DNA from: a bacterium
GTDB taxonomy: Bacteria > Bdellovibrionota_C > UBA2361 > RFPC01
Assembly (NCBI GenBank): GCA_030431715.1
Contig: JAUIIO010000013.1
Span: forward strand, 1-39,387
DNA length: 39,387 nt
Direction of reading: 5' to 3'
The notes under the pieces are model-generated. The model saw only the letters and a program-made list of their open reading frames with translations. It was not told the origin of the DNA and ran no database searches. Shown here piece after piece: positions 7,572 through 15,793 of this stretch (position 1 is the first letter of the stretch; each line of letters opens with the position of its first letter). Both the position numbers and the translations under genes were made by a program.

Positions 7572-8447
7572 TCACCCCTGCGCACCCTCTCCATCAATGA
7601 GCTTTCTAAAGAGCTCTCTCAGATCATCGTCTGTATAAAATTCAACAGTGAGCTTACCTGACTCTGTCCCCTGACTACGACTCATTTTTACCTTTAAGCC
7701 CAGCGCTCTCTGAAGCTCATCCACCAAACGTTGATCGTCAACAGAGAGCTTATCAGCTGGCTTCTGCTGTGGTTTTTCTTCTTTGTCCAGATCTTTCTTA
7801 ATCTGATTTCTGGTAAGCGCATCGAGATCCTTAAGATAGCTAGCTCTTACATCTGCATCATCTATCTTTGCGAGTAGAAGCACCTTGGATTCACTAGCGC
7901 CCTCTCTAAGTGCGTTCAAGAGATCGTCCGGAAGATCCAGTATGTCGAGACTCCTCTGAACCATGCTCTTAGATATTCCAAGCTTGTCTCCAACCTGACG
8001 TATACTCAAATTATACGACTCCTTAAGGGCGCCGATAGCGTGAGCTCGCTCAAGTGGGGTGAGGTCTGCACGCTGCAAGTTTTCAACAAGTTGTAGCGCA
8101 AGGGTGTTCTCCTCAGCTACCTCAACATCCTGGTTAACGATAACGGGTACTGACTTAAGACCTGCTATGCCAGAAGCTCTAAACCTTCGCTCTCCAGCGA
8201 CAAGTTGGTAACGTCCGGGCTTTTTAGATGGCTTAACTATAAGTGGGCTAAGGACTCCATAAGTTTTAATAGAGTCAGAGAGCTCTTTAAGACGGGCTTC
8301 ATCAAAGTGCACACGTGGCTGATTAGGGTCTCTGTCGATAGTATCAAGCGCCACTTCACGATAGGGGATGCCGCCTCTATCGCGCTCTTGGAGGCCGGGG
8401 CCTGATAAAAGTGGGTTATTTGCTAAAACCAGCTTTCTTTTGGCCAT
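7572..8447 (-). CDS. parB: ParB/Spo0J-family partition protein
   Basis: A 291-aa ParB of usual length. The N-terminal CTPase box is clear: PLIVKPS, then YQLVAGERRFRAS (residues ~78-92). The central HTH is LSIRQVGDKLGISKSMVQRSL (~150-170), and the C-terminal ~60 residues form a predicted dimerisation domain. ParB loads at parS and spreads as a CTP-dependent clamp; ParA moves the complex. The start ATG lies 3 bases after the parA stop, with GAGGAG as RBS overlapping the end of parA, so the two are translationally linked. Two parS-like palindromes follow the stop. Confidence 0.95.
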   Translation of the reverse strand: MAKRKLVLANNPLLSGPGLQERDRGGIPYREVALDTIDRDPNQPRVHFDEARLKELSDSIKTYGVLSPLIVKPSKKPGRYQLVAGERRFRASGIAGLKSVPVIVNQDVEVAEENTLALQLVENLQRADLTPLERAHAIGALKESYNLSIRQVGDKLGISKSMVQRSLDILDLPDDLLNALREGASESKVLLLAKIDDADVRASYLKDLDALTRNQIKKDLDKEEKPQQKPADKLSVDDQRLVDELQRALGLKVKMSRSQGTESGKLTVEFYTDDDLRELFRKLIDGEGAQG

Positions 8448-8450
8448 ATC

Positions 8451-9260
8451 TTAACTCTCCTCTGAAGTTTCATTACCCTTTAATACTTCATCTGCAAGCG
8501 CATCGTAGTCCTCAGACCCTGCAGATTTAGCAGCATACTCGAAAATACTCATCCCTTGAGATGGTGCCTCGGCTAACGACACGTTAGCTCTAATGATAGT
8601 ATCAAATACGAGCTCGCCGAAGTAGGCTCTAATAGTATCAGCAACTGCGCGTGCTAAGCGTCGACGATTATCGTGCATGCAAATAAGAACTCCACCTACA
8701 GTAAGTCCTGGATTATAAATTGTACGAACCTGATCAATGGTATCGAGTAGCTGTCTTACTCCATGCAGAGCAAGATACTCGCTCTGTACAGGCACAATAA
8801 CTTTCTGAACAGCAGCTAGCGCGTTTAGTGAGAGCAGGCCAAGGGCAGGGGGGCAGTCAACGATAATGTAATCATAATCGTTAGTAACCTTATCAATAGC
8901 TCTTCTAAGAATAAGCTCACGACCAACAACCCCACCAAGCTCTAGATCGGCTGCGCTAAGTAGCAAGCTTGATGGTACAATACTAAGATTTTCAGAGCGC
9001 TCTATTACTACTTCTTTAATCTCTTTAGTGCCCTTAAGAACCTCGTAAATGCCTGGAATCACTTGATCTGATGGGTCTGAAATATCCTCGGTGTCGTCTT
9101 GCGTGATAATTCCTAGGTGAGTTGATAGGTTGCTCTGTGCGTCGATATCAATCAGAAGAACTTTCTTTCCTCTATTTGCAAACGCTGCGCCTAGGTTTAC
9201 AGTTGTTGTGGTTTTACCGACTCCACCTTTCTGGTTAACGACCCCGAGTATTTGTGCCAC
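8451..9260 (-). CDS. parA: ParA/Soj-family partition ATPase
   Basis: A 269-aa ParA. The deviant Walker A motif KGGVGKTTT is at residues 10-18, Walker A' is LLIDIDAQSNL, and Walker B is YIIVDCPPALG. There is no N-terminal HTH, so it is of the Soj/type Ib-like short class, not the long P1-type ParA. It binds nucleoid DNA and pulls ParB-parS complexes. The start is GTG at 9260, with GAGG eight bases upstream. It is the first gene of the parA-parB-folC run and is divergent from repA across the presumed origin. Confidence 0.95.
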   Translation of the reverse strand: MAQILGVVNQKGGVGKTTTTVNLGAAFANRGKKVLLIDIDAQSNLSTHLGIITQDDTEDISDPSDQVIPGIYEVLKGTKEIKEVVIERSENLSIVPSSLLLSAADLELGGVVGRELILRRAIDKVTNDYDYIIVDCPPALGLLSLNALAAVQKVIVPVQSEYLALHGVRQLLDTIDQVRTIYNPGLTVGGVLICMHDNRRRLARAVADTIRAYFGELVFDTIIRANVSLAEAPSQGMSIFEYAAKSAGSEDYDALADEVLKGNETSEES

Positions 9261-9368
9261 AGACTTGCCTCGCTCAAATGAGTTATAAGATATGGTAGGG
9301 AGAAACCTGATACCGTGATCTGATATAATAGATATCGGTTTGAATTACCAGTTTATTGTAAGAATAGA

Positions 9369-9396
9369 GTAGATAAGCTGAACTTTTCTTATCTAC
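9369..9396. promoter_or_regulatory. Inverted pair of DnaA-box-like motifs
   Basis: GTAGATAAG (9369-9377) and CTTATCTAC (9388-9396) are exact inverted copies 10 bases apart. TTATCTACA at 9389-9397 differs from the DnaA box TTATCCACA at one base. TAGATAA recurs near 9440 and 9610. It could be a DnaA site pair or a small hairpin. Confidence 0.45.
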
Positions 9397-9429
9397 AATC
9401 ACGATAGACAGGCTAGTGAAAACTAGGGG

Positions 9430-9592
9430 TCGTGTATTTAGATAAGCGCTTGTGTACCGGAATAAGACAATCCTCGTGTACTGAAGCCTGGTAAAATCGT
9501 GCACCGGAGGAAGAGTTCACGTGCATTGAGTAGTGCTAATGTCGTGAAGTGATAGATGGTTTATCGTGTATGAGCGTAAAGTTTGTCGTGAA
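9430..9592 (+). repeat. Iteron array, 8 units at ~22 bp
   Basis: A core CGTGNA recurs at 9431, 9451 (TGTGTA), 9475, 9498, 9520, 9543, 9565 and 9587. Steps are 20, 24, 23, 22, 23, 22 and 22 bp, about two helical turns, so all copies face the same side of the helix. Most cores are preceded by T, and several are followed by CCGG or CGGA. This is the pattern expected of RepA-binding iterons. Confidence 0.75.
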
Positions 9593-9797
9593 CGGAAATA
9601 AATATTCCTAGATAAATCCAGAGAATCATTGCATTTTAATCCTGGTTACTTTAAAACATGTAAACTAATTACTTCTTGTTTAACTAACATAAAGTAAGTA
9701 ATTTCAAATTTAGAATAAGAGATGTTTTAGGTCGGGGTTAGCTGCAAAGAGTCGTCGCAGCTTCACCAGTGTTCATTTAGAAACTATACAGGTATTA

Positions 9798-11324
9798 GTG
9801 GTAGCACTACCAGTTACAATCGATAATCCGCAGTATCAAAGAGCGAATAGATCATCTGCGGTGAGGATCATCTCTCGTGATGAGATGAATCTGGCGGAGT
9901 TTCCTCTCACAGTCCTTTCCACTCGAGCCAATCCTTCCCAAAAAACTCTGGAATTTGCAGATACAATATTTGATAAAAACGGGAAGCCCGTAAAACGTAA
10001 ATGGATTATTACCGCGGCCGATAAGTTTGGGCTTCCTACAGCCTCAGATGATGAAGTTTTACTGGGCCTCTTAAAGCTCACGGTTGATAGCGGCATGCTC
10101 GATCGAAAGGTACACTTCACACGTTACGAACTTCTTAAAGTTCTGCGCTGGAGTACAGAGGGACGTAGCTATGGGCGTCTCGCTAACGCACTAGATCGCC
10201 TGAGCGGAGTTCGCGTAAAAACTACCAACGGCTTTTACGATAACGAAAGTAAGGCCTATAACACCAAAAACTTCGGTATCATCGATGCGTACGAGATTAA
10301 TGATGGGCGCGAGTCTGAGAATAAGCCGAGTTTCTTCATATGGAGTGAGGTTCTCTTTAAATCCTTTCAGGTCGGCTTTATTAAGAAGCTTGATCTCGAT
10401 TTTTACCTGAAGCTTCAAAGTGCAGTCAGCAAGCGGTTGTACCGGTATCTTGATAAGCACTTTTGGTACCGTTCAAAGGTGAAGCTCAATCTCTTTATAC
10501 TGGCCCATGAGAAAATAGGTATCTCTCGGAACTACCGTTATCCGAGTTCGCTGAGGCAGCAACTTGATGGCGCCATTGAGGAGCTTGTGGCCGAGGGCTT
10601 TCTGTCCCACGTTGAGTACGAAGGGAGAGGTAAGGGGACAGAGGTCGTTTTCTATGCGGCTAGAGGCAAGCCGAGATCGGTTGCTAACGAAGCTCAAACG
10701 TCAGAGGGAGAGGGCCACGCTTCAGAGCAAGACCAAAAGGGCTCTCAGAGTATCTGCTCTCTCCTTATCGAACGAAATATTGCCGATGTACAAGCACGAA
10801 AGCTCACTGCGACGCGGAGCAAAGATGAGCTTGAACGGATGAAAAAGATTATCGATTACTATGATTCGCTTGTTACATCGAGTAGCGCACTCATAAGTAG
10901 AAACCCGGCAGGATTTCTTTACAGAGCAGTACAAAAACCAGAGCAGTTTGTACTCCCCGGAGAGAGCCGACAAGGACAGATGAACTTTGAAGCCACTCGT
11001 AAACCGGCTGCAGCTTCAGGGCAAACCGGTCCGAATATTCGGGAACAACGAGAAGACAGGATGGGAGAATACCTCACAGAGCGAAAAGAGCAGATTGAGC
11101 GGATTCGACAAAATGTAGAGCCTGAGACTCTTGACCGCGTTACGGGTGAAGTAAGAGAGGCTCTGGCTAAAGTACAGGGGCTTATATCGGAGGAAGGCTT
11201 TGCGCGTACACTTGAGCACGGTGTTAACGAAAAGCTGGCCAAACTCTTCGCTCTTCCCGACTACGATGAATGGATACAGGTAGCTCCCAAAAGAAAAGCC
11301 TCCCACGAAACCGTTTGTTCGTGA
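9798..11324 (+). CDS. repA: Plasmid-type replication initiator (RepA, RPA family)
   Basis: A 508-aa protein. The first ~300 residues match the replication initiator protein A (RPA) family in pattern: NLAEFPL near residue 31, DGKPVKRKW-like FDKNGKPVKRKW, LTVDSGMLDRKVHFTRYELLKVLRW, GRSYGRLANALDRLSGVRV, and YLKLQSAVSKRLYRYLDKHFW. This region is predicted as winged-helix DNA binding. The remaining ~200 residues are charged and helical and probably lineage-specific. It should bind the iterons just upstream and open the origin. The start is taken as GTG at 9798; the RBS is weak. The 3' end carries, on the opposite strand, the terminator of the next gene. Such initiators are known mainly from plasmids. 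Confidence 0.82.
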   Translation: MVALPVTIDNPQYQRANRSSAVRIISRDEMNLAEFPLTVLSTRANPSQKTLEFADTIFDKNGKPVKRKWIITAADKFGLPTASDDEVLLGLLKLTVDSGMLDRKVHFTRYELLKVLRWSTEGRSYGRLANALDRLSGVRVKTTNGFYDNESKAYNTKNFGIIDAYEINDGRESENKPSFFIWSEVLFKSFQVGFIKKLDLDFYLKLQSAVSKRLYRYLDKHFWYRSKVKLNLFILAHEKIGISRNYRYPSSLRQQLDGAIEELVAEGFLSHVEYEGRGKGTEVVFYAARGKPRSVANEAQTSEGEGHASEQDQKGSQSICSLLIERNIADVQARKLTATRSKDELERMKKIIDYYDSLVTSSSALISRNPAGFLYRAVQKPEQFVLPGESRQGQMNFEATRKPAAASGQTGPNIREQREDRMGEYLTERKEQIERIRQNVEPETLDRVTGEVREALAKVQGLISEEGFARTLEHGVNEKLAKLFALPDYDEWIQVAPKRKASHETVCS

Positions 11325-11329
11325 GAGGC
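11289..11329 (-). terminator. Intrinsic terminator inside the repA 3' end
   Basis: The stem is 11298-11309 against 11318-11329 (11 of 12 pairs). Read on the minus strand it is followed by TTTTCTTTT. It lies 31 bases after the stop of the secreted Cys-rich protein gene, which it would terminate. It also codes for the last residues of RepA on the plus strand. A small palindrome (AAGACAAGTTGTCTT, 11338-11352) sits between the two stops. Confidence 0.7.
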
Positions 11330-11359
11330 CAATAGGTAAGACAAGTTGTCTTAGCGTTC

Positions 11360-13576
11360 TTAGCTACAAGAAGAGAAGCTCTCAGGCACCATGTTGAGAT
11401 TATTCTCGTTCTTGTTGTACTGATCGAGCAGCTGTTTGCGGTAGCGCTTTCTTGCTTGCCCAAATCGTCGTAGCTTTTTACTGCTGACACCACGACTTTT
11501 TGCCTTTCTGCGTTTGATGCGGAACACTTTCTTAGCTACCTCGTAGCCAAGTTCAAGGAGTTCCTTATCGTGAACTCTATACTCTTCAATCAGGTCCACG
11601 TTACTAACCGTTGCACAGAACGGAGTCGCTCCGCAGTCACTGCTGATTGAAGGGAAGAGCCATGAAATAATCCAGTTTCTGGTTTGAAGCGCGTGAGCCT
11701 GTTCTTGAGTCTCACTAATGAAGTTCTGAAGCTTCTTAGATTTCTGTTTGCGAATCTTAAACAGGATCTGATTAATGATAGCTTCAAGCTTCTTTGCTCC
11801 GCCATCGATAAGGAACTGAATCTCTGTAATGTCTCTATCTTCACAATCAAGACAGCTGGTATTGTCACCATCACAAACATTACATTGGTCATATTCCTTG
11901 TCTCCATTTACTGTTCCAGCACAGTCGAGACAATCATTGCTACCACCGCAGACCCCACATTGGTCTACCTGCGTACCACCGTTTGGAATGTCTGCACAAT
12001 CAAGACAGTCATTGTTTCCGTTACAAACACCACACTGGTCTACAACTGCAGTACCATTTGGCACATCAAGACAGTCAAGGTCACACGGCTGGATATCAAT
12101 AGGAGCACTACAACTTACGTCGTTGTTAATTCCGTCAGAAACCGTAAGAGTGACGCTACACCCGGTATAAGCTAGACCATCTCCTGGCTCAGTAACTGAG
12201 ATTGAAGACTGTCCGTTATTCTTATCTGTTAGTGAAACACTGCCAGTACAGTCAGTTGTCCACTGATATGTTATGCCTTTCCCTTCAGGATCGTAAGAGC
12301 CGTTCGCATCAAAGTCGATTGTAGTGATCTCGCCAGCACACTGTCCTGGATTGGCAGAAGTGATCTGAATATCACACACTGGAGGATTGTTTACAGGAAC
12401 ACAGATATCTACAGGGCAACTTTTTGTAGCTCCCTTCGTATCGGTGAATTCAAAATCTGCTGTAACACGTGCACCGCTGTGCGAAAGCTCAGGGGTAAAG
12501 TACATATCAACAATTCCAGGATTGTCGATTGAGTAGTTCCCACCAGCACTTGGATTAGAGCTACTAAAGTCTACTACCGCACCTGTTGGAGCCGTGTAGT
12601 TCAGGATAAGGCCAGTATCATAAGCGTCCTGATCCTGTGCTGTGATAGTTGAGTGAAACTGATTTCCAATTTCTACTTCATAGCATCCCTTTGTAGCATC
12701 GTATTTCGTCTGTCCGGTGAATGCGCCTGTACAGTAAGGATAGGTATTAGCTGTTTGGTTGCTGGTATCAACGTAGCCGGTTATGCCGGGAGTAATGCTC
12801 TTAAGAAAGCCTTTTGAATCTTGCCCGGTTGCCACATCCTGACAGATGGTGTTTCCGTCGCCGTCTGTACAGTATTGTCCATCGGATTGTACGAAGTGGT
12901 GAAACCAGTATCCAATTGAGCTATCAAAGGCAATCCCAGTCCATGAAGGCATAACTGCTGGATAAAGAGGGTCGTGTCCCTGAATTATGCTGGCATCCAT
13001 ATCAACTTTAAAAGTTCTAAGAGCTGAAGTGCTCCCATCGCCATTTGCTCTTGAACCTGAAGTTACCTCTAAAGAGGCGAAGTTGTTATTTGCCGCTAGT
13101 GGGTGTGAAGAGATGATACGGTCAGGTGTTTGCCTTCCGGAAGCGGCTTGACCATCTTTATAGCTCTCAAATCCGTTTGAACCATTATAAGCATAAACTG
13201 AAAGTATCGGATTGTTCAGATCCGTTGCATCAAAATAAAGAAGGGCGAGCTCTCCAGCGTGTCCCTTTGGGTTAGGGCCGTCATTGATCGCCAGCCAGAA
13301 ACCTTTCGGAAGCCTTCCTACGCACTCTTCAAATTCTATCTCAGCTTCAAAGCGCTTAGTGATGTTGTCATATTTAAAGAAGATACGGTTTATATATCCA
13401 GCTCTTCCCACCTGGTTGTTCCATTTATTTGCGCAGTTGCCTCTGCTAGCAGCCGGATAGTCCCCAAGTGGAGTCCACGTACGCTCGTGCTCGTATGTAT
13501 CTGCATGTGTGGTGGTGGCTGCAAAGAAGAGAGCCAGTAGAAATGTTATTGGAAGTGTTAAAAACCTGATTTGCAT
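11360..13576 (-). CDS. Large secreted protein with PKD-like and Cys-rich repeats
   Basis: The product is 738 aa from the ATG at 13576, chosen because it has AGAGG at the right distance and starts a signal peptide (MQIRFLTLPITFLLALFF, cleavage near TTHADT). Residues ~25-380 are a beta-rich region with no family I recognise. Residues ~399-487 contain a PKD-like segment (FDANGSYDPEGKGITYQW). Residues ~497-577 carry three ~25-residue Cys repeats of the form CLDCADIPNG...VDQCGVCGGSND plus a partial fourth. Repeats with DQCGVCxGxN are common in bacterial surface proteins. The last ~150 residues change character: amphipathic and strongly basic (FRIKRRKAKSRG, KKLRRFGQARKRYRKQ). It may be an extracellular matrix or adhesion component. 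Confidence 0.78.
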   Translation of the reverse strand: MQIRFLTLPITFLLALFFAATTTHADTYEHERTWTPLGDYPAASRGNCANKWNNQVGRAGYINRIFFKYDNITKRFEAEIEFEECVGRLPKGFWLAINDGPNPKGHAGELALLYFDATDLNNPILSVYAYNGSNGFESYKDGQAASGRQTPDRIISSHPLAANNNFASLEVTSGSRANGDGSTSALRTFKVDMDASIIQGHDPLYPAVMPSWTGIAFDSSIGYWFHHFVQSDGQYCTDGDGNTICQDVATGQDSKGFLKSITPGITGYVDTSNQTANTYPYCTGAFTGQTKYDATKGCYEVEIGNQFHSTITAQDQDAYDTGLILNYTAPTGAVVDFSSSNPSAGGNYSIDNPGIVDMYFTPELSHSGARVTADFEFTDTKGATKSCPVDICVPVNNPPVCDIQITSANPGQCAGEITTIDFDANGSYDPEGKGITYQWTTDCTGSVSLTDKNNGQSSISVTEPGDGLAYTGCSVTLTVSDGINNDVSCSAPIDIQPCDLDCLDVPNGTAVVDQCGVCNGNNDCLDCADIPNGGTQVDQCGVCGGSNDCLDCAGTVNGDKEYDQCNVCDGDNTSCLDCEDRDITEIQFLIDGGAKKLEAIINQILFKIRKQKSKKLQNFISETQEQAHALQTRNWIISWLFPSISSDCGATPFCATVSNVDLIEEYRVHDKELLELGYEVAKKVFRIKRRKAKSRGVSSKKLRRFGQARKRYRKQLLDQYNKNENNLNMVPESFSSCS

Positions 13577-13739
13577 GTGTACCTCTATTAACCTTAGTTT
13601 ATCTGGTTGCCCTGTTATCAAGGATCCAGCTAAGAATGCTTCATAACTTACTAATTTAATGATCGAAACTAGTAATTTTTCGTAGATAGGCTCTGTCTAT
13701 CACCTCTCTGTATGAGTTTAGCACTCTGGAATCTGCACC

Positions 13740-13755
13740 TGGCACAAAGAGTGCA
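13740..13755 (+). promoter_or_regulatory. Sigma-54-type promoter of the transglycosylase gene
   Basis: TGGCACAAAGAGTGCA has the -24 GG (13741-13742) and the -12 GC (13753-13754) exactly 10 bases apart. It matches TGGCACRNNNNTTGCW at all but one fixed position. It is 35 bases before the lytic transglycosylase start, so this gene is probably in an RpoN/flagellar regulon. Confidence 0.7.
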
Positions 13756-13789
13756 TTAATGATGTTAGGAAACTTCAAGGACGAAGCAG

Positions 13790-14734
13790 ATGAAAATTGA
13801 TCTTCAGGGAAGATATCGGGATATTGCCGCATACCTTGGCAACCGTAATACCCTACAGACAGGTATAGAGAAGGGACAGGAGTTTAAAAAACTACTAGGA
13901 GAGCTAAAGCCCTCATCTCTGCAAGCCACTGATAATAATAATGATATAAAGACCCAAGATCCTCAAGAGAGTACAGAGGTACTGCTTGAGAAGGGGCCGA
14001 TGGCAAGATTTAGCCCATCAGAGTCTGAGATGAGTAACCCCCCACTTAAGAGGTTGCTGGCACTAGGAGATGAGTTGCTTTTAGGAGAAAGAGCAGAAGA
14101 AAGTGTCAAAAGTCCGACGATCCTTGGTGCAAAGCGAATTGACGGAGAGACTGGGAAGGCCACCGCTATACAAACATCCCAAGGTGGAAAATCTGCCAGT
14201 TTCAATAAGAGCAATGTAAAGGAGATGCTTAAAGGCATAGCCGCTACCCACGGTATAGATCCGTATCTAGGAGTGGCGGTAGCTAGAGCTGAATCATCAT
14301 TTGATCCAAACGCTGTTAGTAGTGATGGTCATTTCAGTAAAGGGCTCTTTCAGCTTTTAGACAACACAGCACGCGATGTCATTAAGCGTGAGAACTTGGA
14401 TGTTGAATACACTCCGTTTGAACCAAAGCAGAATGCGGACATCGGCATACGATATCTCAGACACCTGCACAATATCTTCAGTAAAGAGAGTGAGCTTCCA
14501 AACAATATGAGCACCTATCCTGCGGCAAATTCCTCCTCACTGGAAAAACTTGCCGTAGCTGCCTACAACGCCGGGGAGGGGAGAGTGGCCTCTGCACAGG
14601 ACCGTGCAGCACGTGCCGGCTACGACCCACGAAGCTTTGAGAGCGTTATGCCTTATCTTCCTGAAAGCACACAGGAATACGTGCGCAGAGTTATAGATTT
14701 TAGAAGTGAATTAGAGATGGAGTATGAGGGGTAA
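13790..14734 (+). CDS. Lytic transglycosylase (SLT domain)
   Basis: A 314-aa protein. Residues 1-140 are a low-complexity charged linker without a signal peptide. Residues ~143-305 are an SLT/GH23 domain: GVAVARAESSFDPNAVS with catalytic Glu168, GLFQLLDNTA, NADIGIRYL, and LAVAAYNAGEGRV. It cuts peptidoglycan glycan strands with 1,6-anhydro product formation. With no signal peptide it may leave by flagellar export, as rod-associated muramidases do. A sigma-54 promoter precedes it and two flagellins follow (161-bp gap), so a flagellar assembly role is likely. AAGGA lies upstream of the ATG. It is not recognisably FlgJ. Confidence 0.87.
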   Translation: MKIDLQGRYRDIAAYLGNRNTLQTGIEKGQEFKKLLGELKPSSLQATDNNNDIKTQDPQESTEVLLEKGPMARFSPSESEMSNPPLKRLLALGDELLLGERAEESVKSPTILGAKRIDGETGKATAIQTSQGGKSASFNKSNVKEMLKGIAATHGIDPYLGVAVARAESSFDPNAVSSDGHFSKGLFQLLDNTARDVIKRENLDVEYTPFEPKQNADIGIRYLRHLHNIFSKESELPNNMSTYPAANSSSLEKLAVAAYNAGEGRVASAQDRAARAGYDPRSFESVMPYLPESTQEYVRRVIDFRSELEMEYEG

Positions 14735-14765
14735 AAAGGGTGTGTCTCAGTGCAGGCGGCCAAGT

Positions 14766-14781
14766 TGGCAAAGGGTTTGCA
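14766..14781 (+). promoter_or_regulatory. Sigma-54-type promoter of the flagellin pair
   Basis: TGGCAAAGGGTTTGCA has GG (14767-14768) and GC (14779-14780) 10 bases apart and matches the RpoN consensus except C to A at one place. The first flagellin starts 114 bases downstream, giving a ~100-base leader. Confidence 0.72.
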
Positions 14782-14894
14782 ATGTGTCCAATGTCGGTAA
14801 GTAGTAGGCAGATTGTAGCCGTATGTGTTCTGCCATTAAGACATCGAAAAAGTTTATAGGGAAAAATACATAGTTTAGCCATGGAGAGTAGGCG

Positions 14895-15758
14895 ATGACA
14901 ATTAATATTCGCACAAACATTTCATCACTCACAGCACAGAGAAATCTGGGAGCGAGTAGTTCACGATTAAATACCGCTTTTGAAAGATTATCATCTGGTT
15001 TGCGAATTAACCGCGCACGAGACGACGCTGCAGGTCTTGCTATTGCGGAAAGTTTAAAAGCTGATGCACGAGTTGCAACCGTTGCTATACGTAACGCAAG
15101 CGACGGTGTTTCTATCATCTCAATTGCTGACCAAGCGATTGGGCAGGTAGCAAACGTTCTTACTCGTCTCGCTGAACTTGCAGAGCAATCTGCGAACGGT
15201 GTTTACGGTAACACTCAGCGTTCAGCTCTTCAAAACGAATTTAACGCACTAACTCAAGAGATGGAGCGTATTGCTCTTACAACTGAATTTAACGGCCTCA
15301 AGCTTCTTAGTGGGAACTCGACGGTAACATTCCAGGTTGGATTTGATGGTACTTCACTCTCTCAGGTAACTTACTCTGGTGTACAGGGAACCCTTCAGTC
15401 TCTTGGGCTTGCGGCTGCAGGATCATCTACACCCACATACTCAATTAGTGCTGGAACAGATATGGCTTCACAGTCAGCTTCACGCTTAGCACTTGATGCT
15501 ATCAACAATGCGATTACTTCAGTAACTCGTAACCGAGGAACACTGGGTGCTGCAGAATCGAGACTTGAAGTAACCATTAACAACCTGCAGGTAGCGAGAG
15601 AAAACTTTAAAGCTGCAGAAAGCCGCATTAGAGACGTGGATGTTGCTTCTGAGGCTGCTGAGTTAACAAGATTGAATATCCTACAACAAGCTGGTGCTGC
15701 TGTACTTGCTCAGGCGAATGCTCAACCACAGCTAGCTCTTCAGCTTATCGGAGGGTAG
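14895..15758 (+). CDS. fliC: Flagellin, short form
   Basis: A 287-aa flagellin. Residues 1-~140 form the N-terminal D0/D1 domain (INIRTNISSLTAQRNL, then RLSSGLRINRARDDAAGLAIAE) and ~190-287 the C-terminal one (NRGTLGAAESRLE, AESRIRDVDVASEAAELTR, QQAGAAVLAQANAQPQLAL). Almost no variable D2/D3 domain lies between, so it should form a thin filament core. It is exported through the flagellar type III system without a cleaved signal. A sigma-54-type promoter lies upstream. The second flagellin starts 35 bases after its stop and is likely co-transcribed. Confidence 0.95.
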   Translation: MTINIRTNISSLTAQRNLGASSSRLNTAFERLSSGLRINRARDDAAGLAIAESLKADARVATVAIRNASDGVSIISIADQAIGQVANVLTRLAELAEQSANGVYGNTQRSALQNEFNALTQEMERIALTTEFNGLKLLSGNSTVTFQVGFDGTSLSQVTYSGVQGTLQSLGLAAAGSSTPTYSISAGTDMASQSASRLALDAINNAITSVTRNRGTLGAAESRLEVTINNLQVARENFKAAESRIRDVDVASEAAELTRLNILQQAGAAVLAQANAQPQLALQLIGG

Positions 15759-15793
15759 TAAACCTGTAGGAACGTAGACAAAGGATTGATGAG

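Larger units (their letters stand above)
9261..9797. other. Presumed replication origin between parA and repA
   Basis: A 537-bp gap between divergent parA and the repA initiator gene. It contains an inverted pair of TTATCTAC-type motifs, eight iterons, and an AT-rich stretch from ~9593 to 9720 that could unwind. Within that stretch lies an imperfect inverted repeat (ATTACTT and AAGTAAT, about 9668-9701). The short minus-strand reading frame across the iterons has no coding features and I do not count it as a gene. Origin function is inferred from content and position. Confidence 0.7.

Noticed and set aside
9283..9504. A 73-aa minus-strand frame in the parA-repA gap
   Set aside because: It overlaps the origin features and iterons, and its composition is not protein-like.
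10602..10617. A parS-like half site in repA
   Set aside because: Only the left arm (TGTCCCAC) matches; the right arm is unrelated.
11684..12175. A 163-aa plus-strand frame inside the secreted protein gene
   Set aside because: It is a shadow of the Cys-repeat region on the other strand; its repeats mirror those of the real gene.
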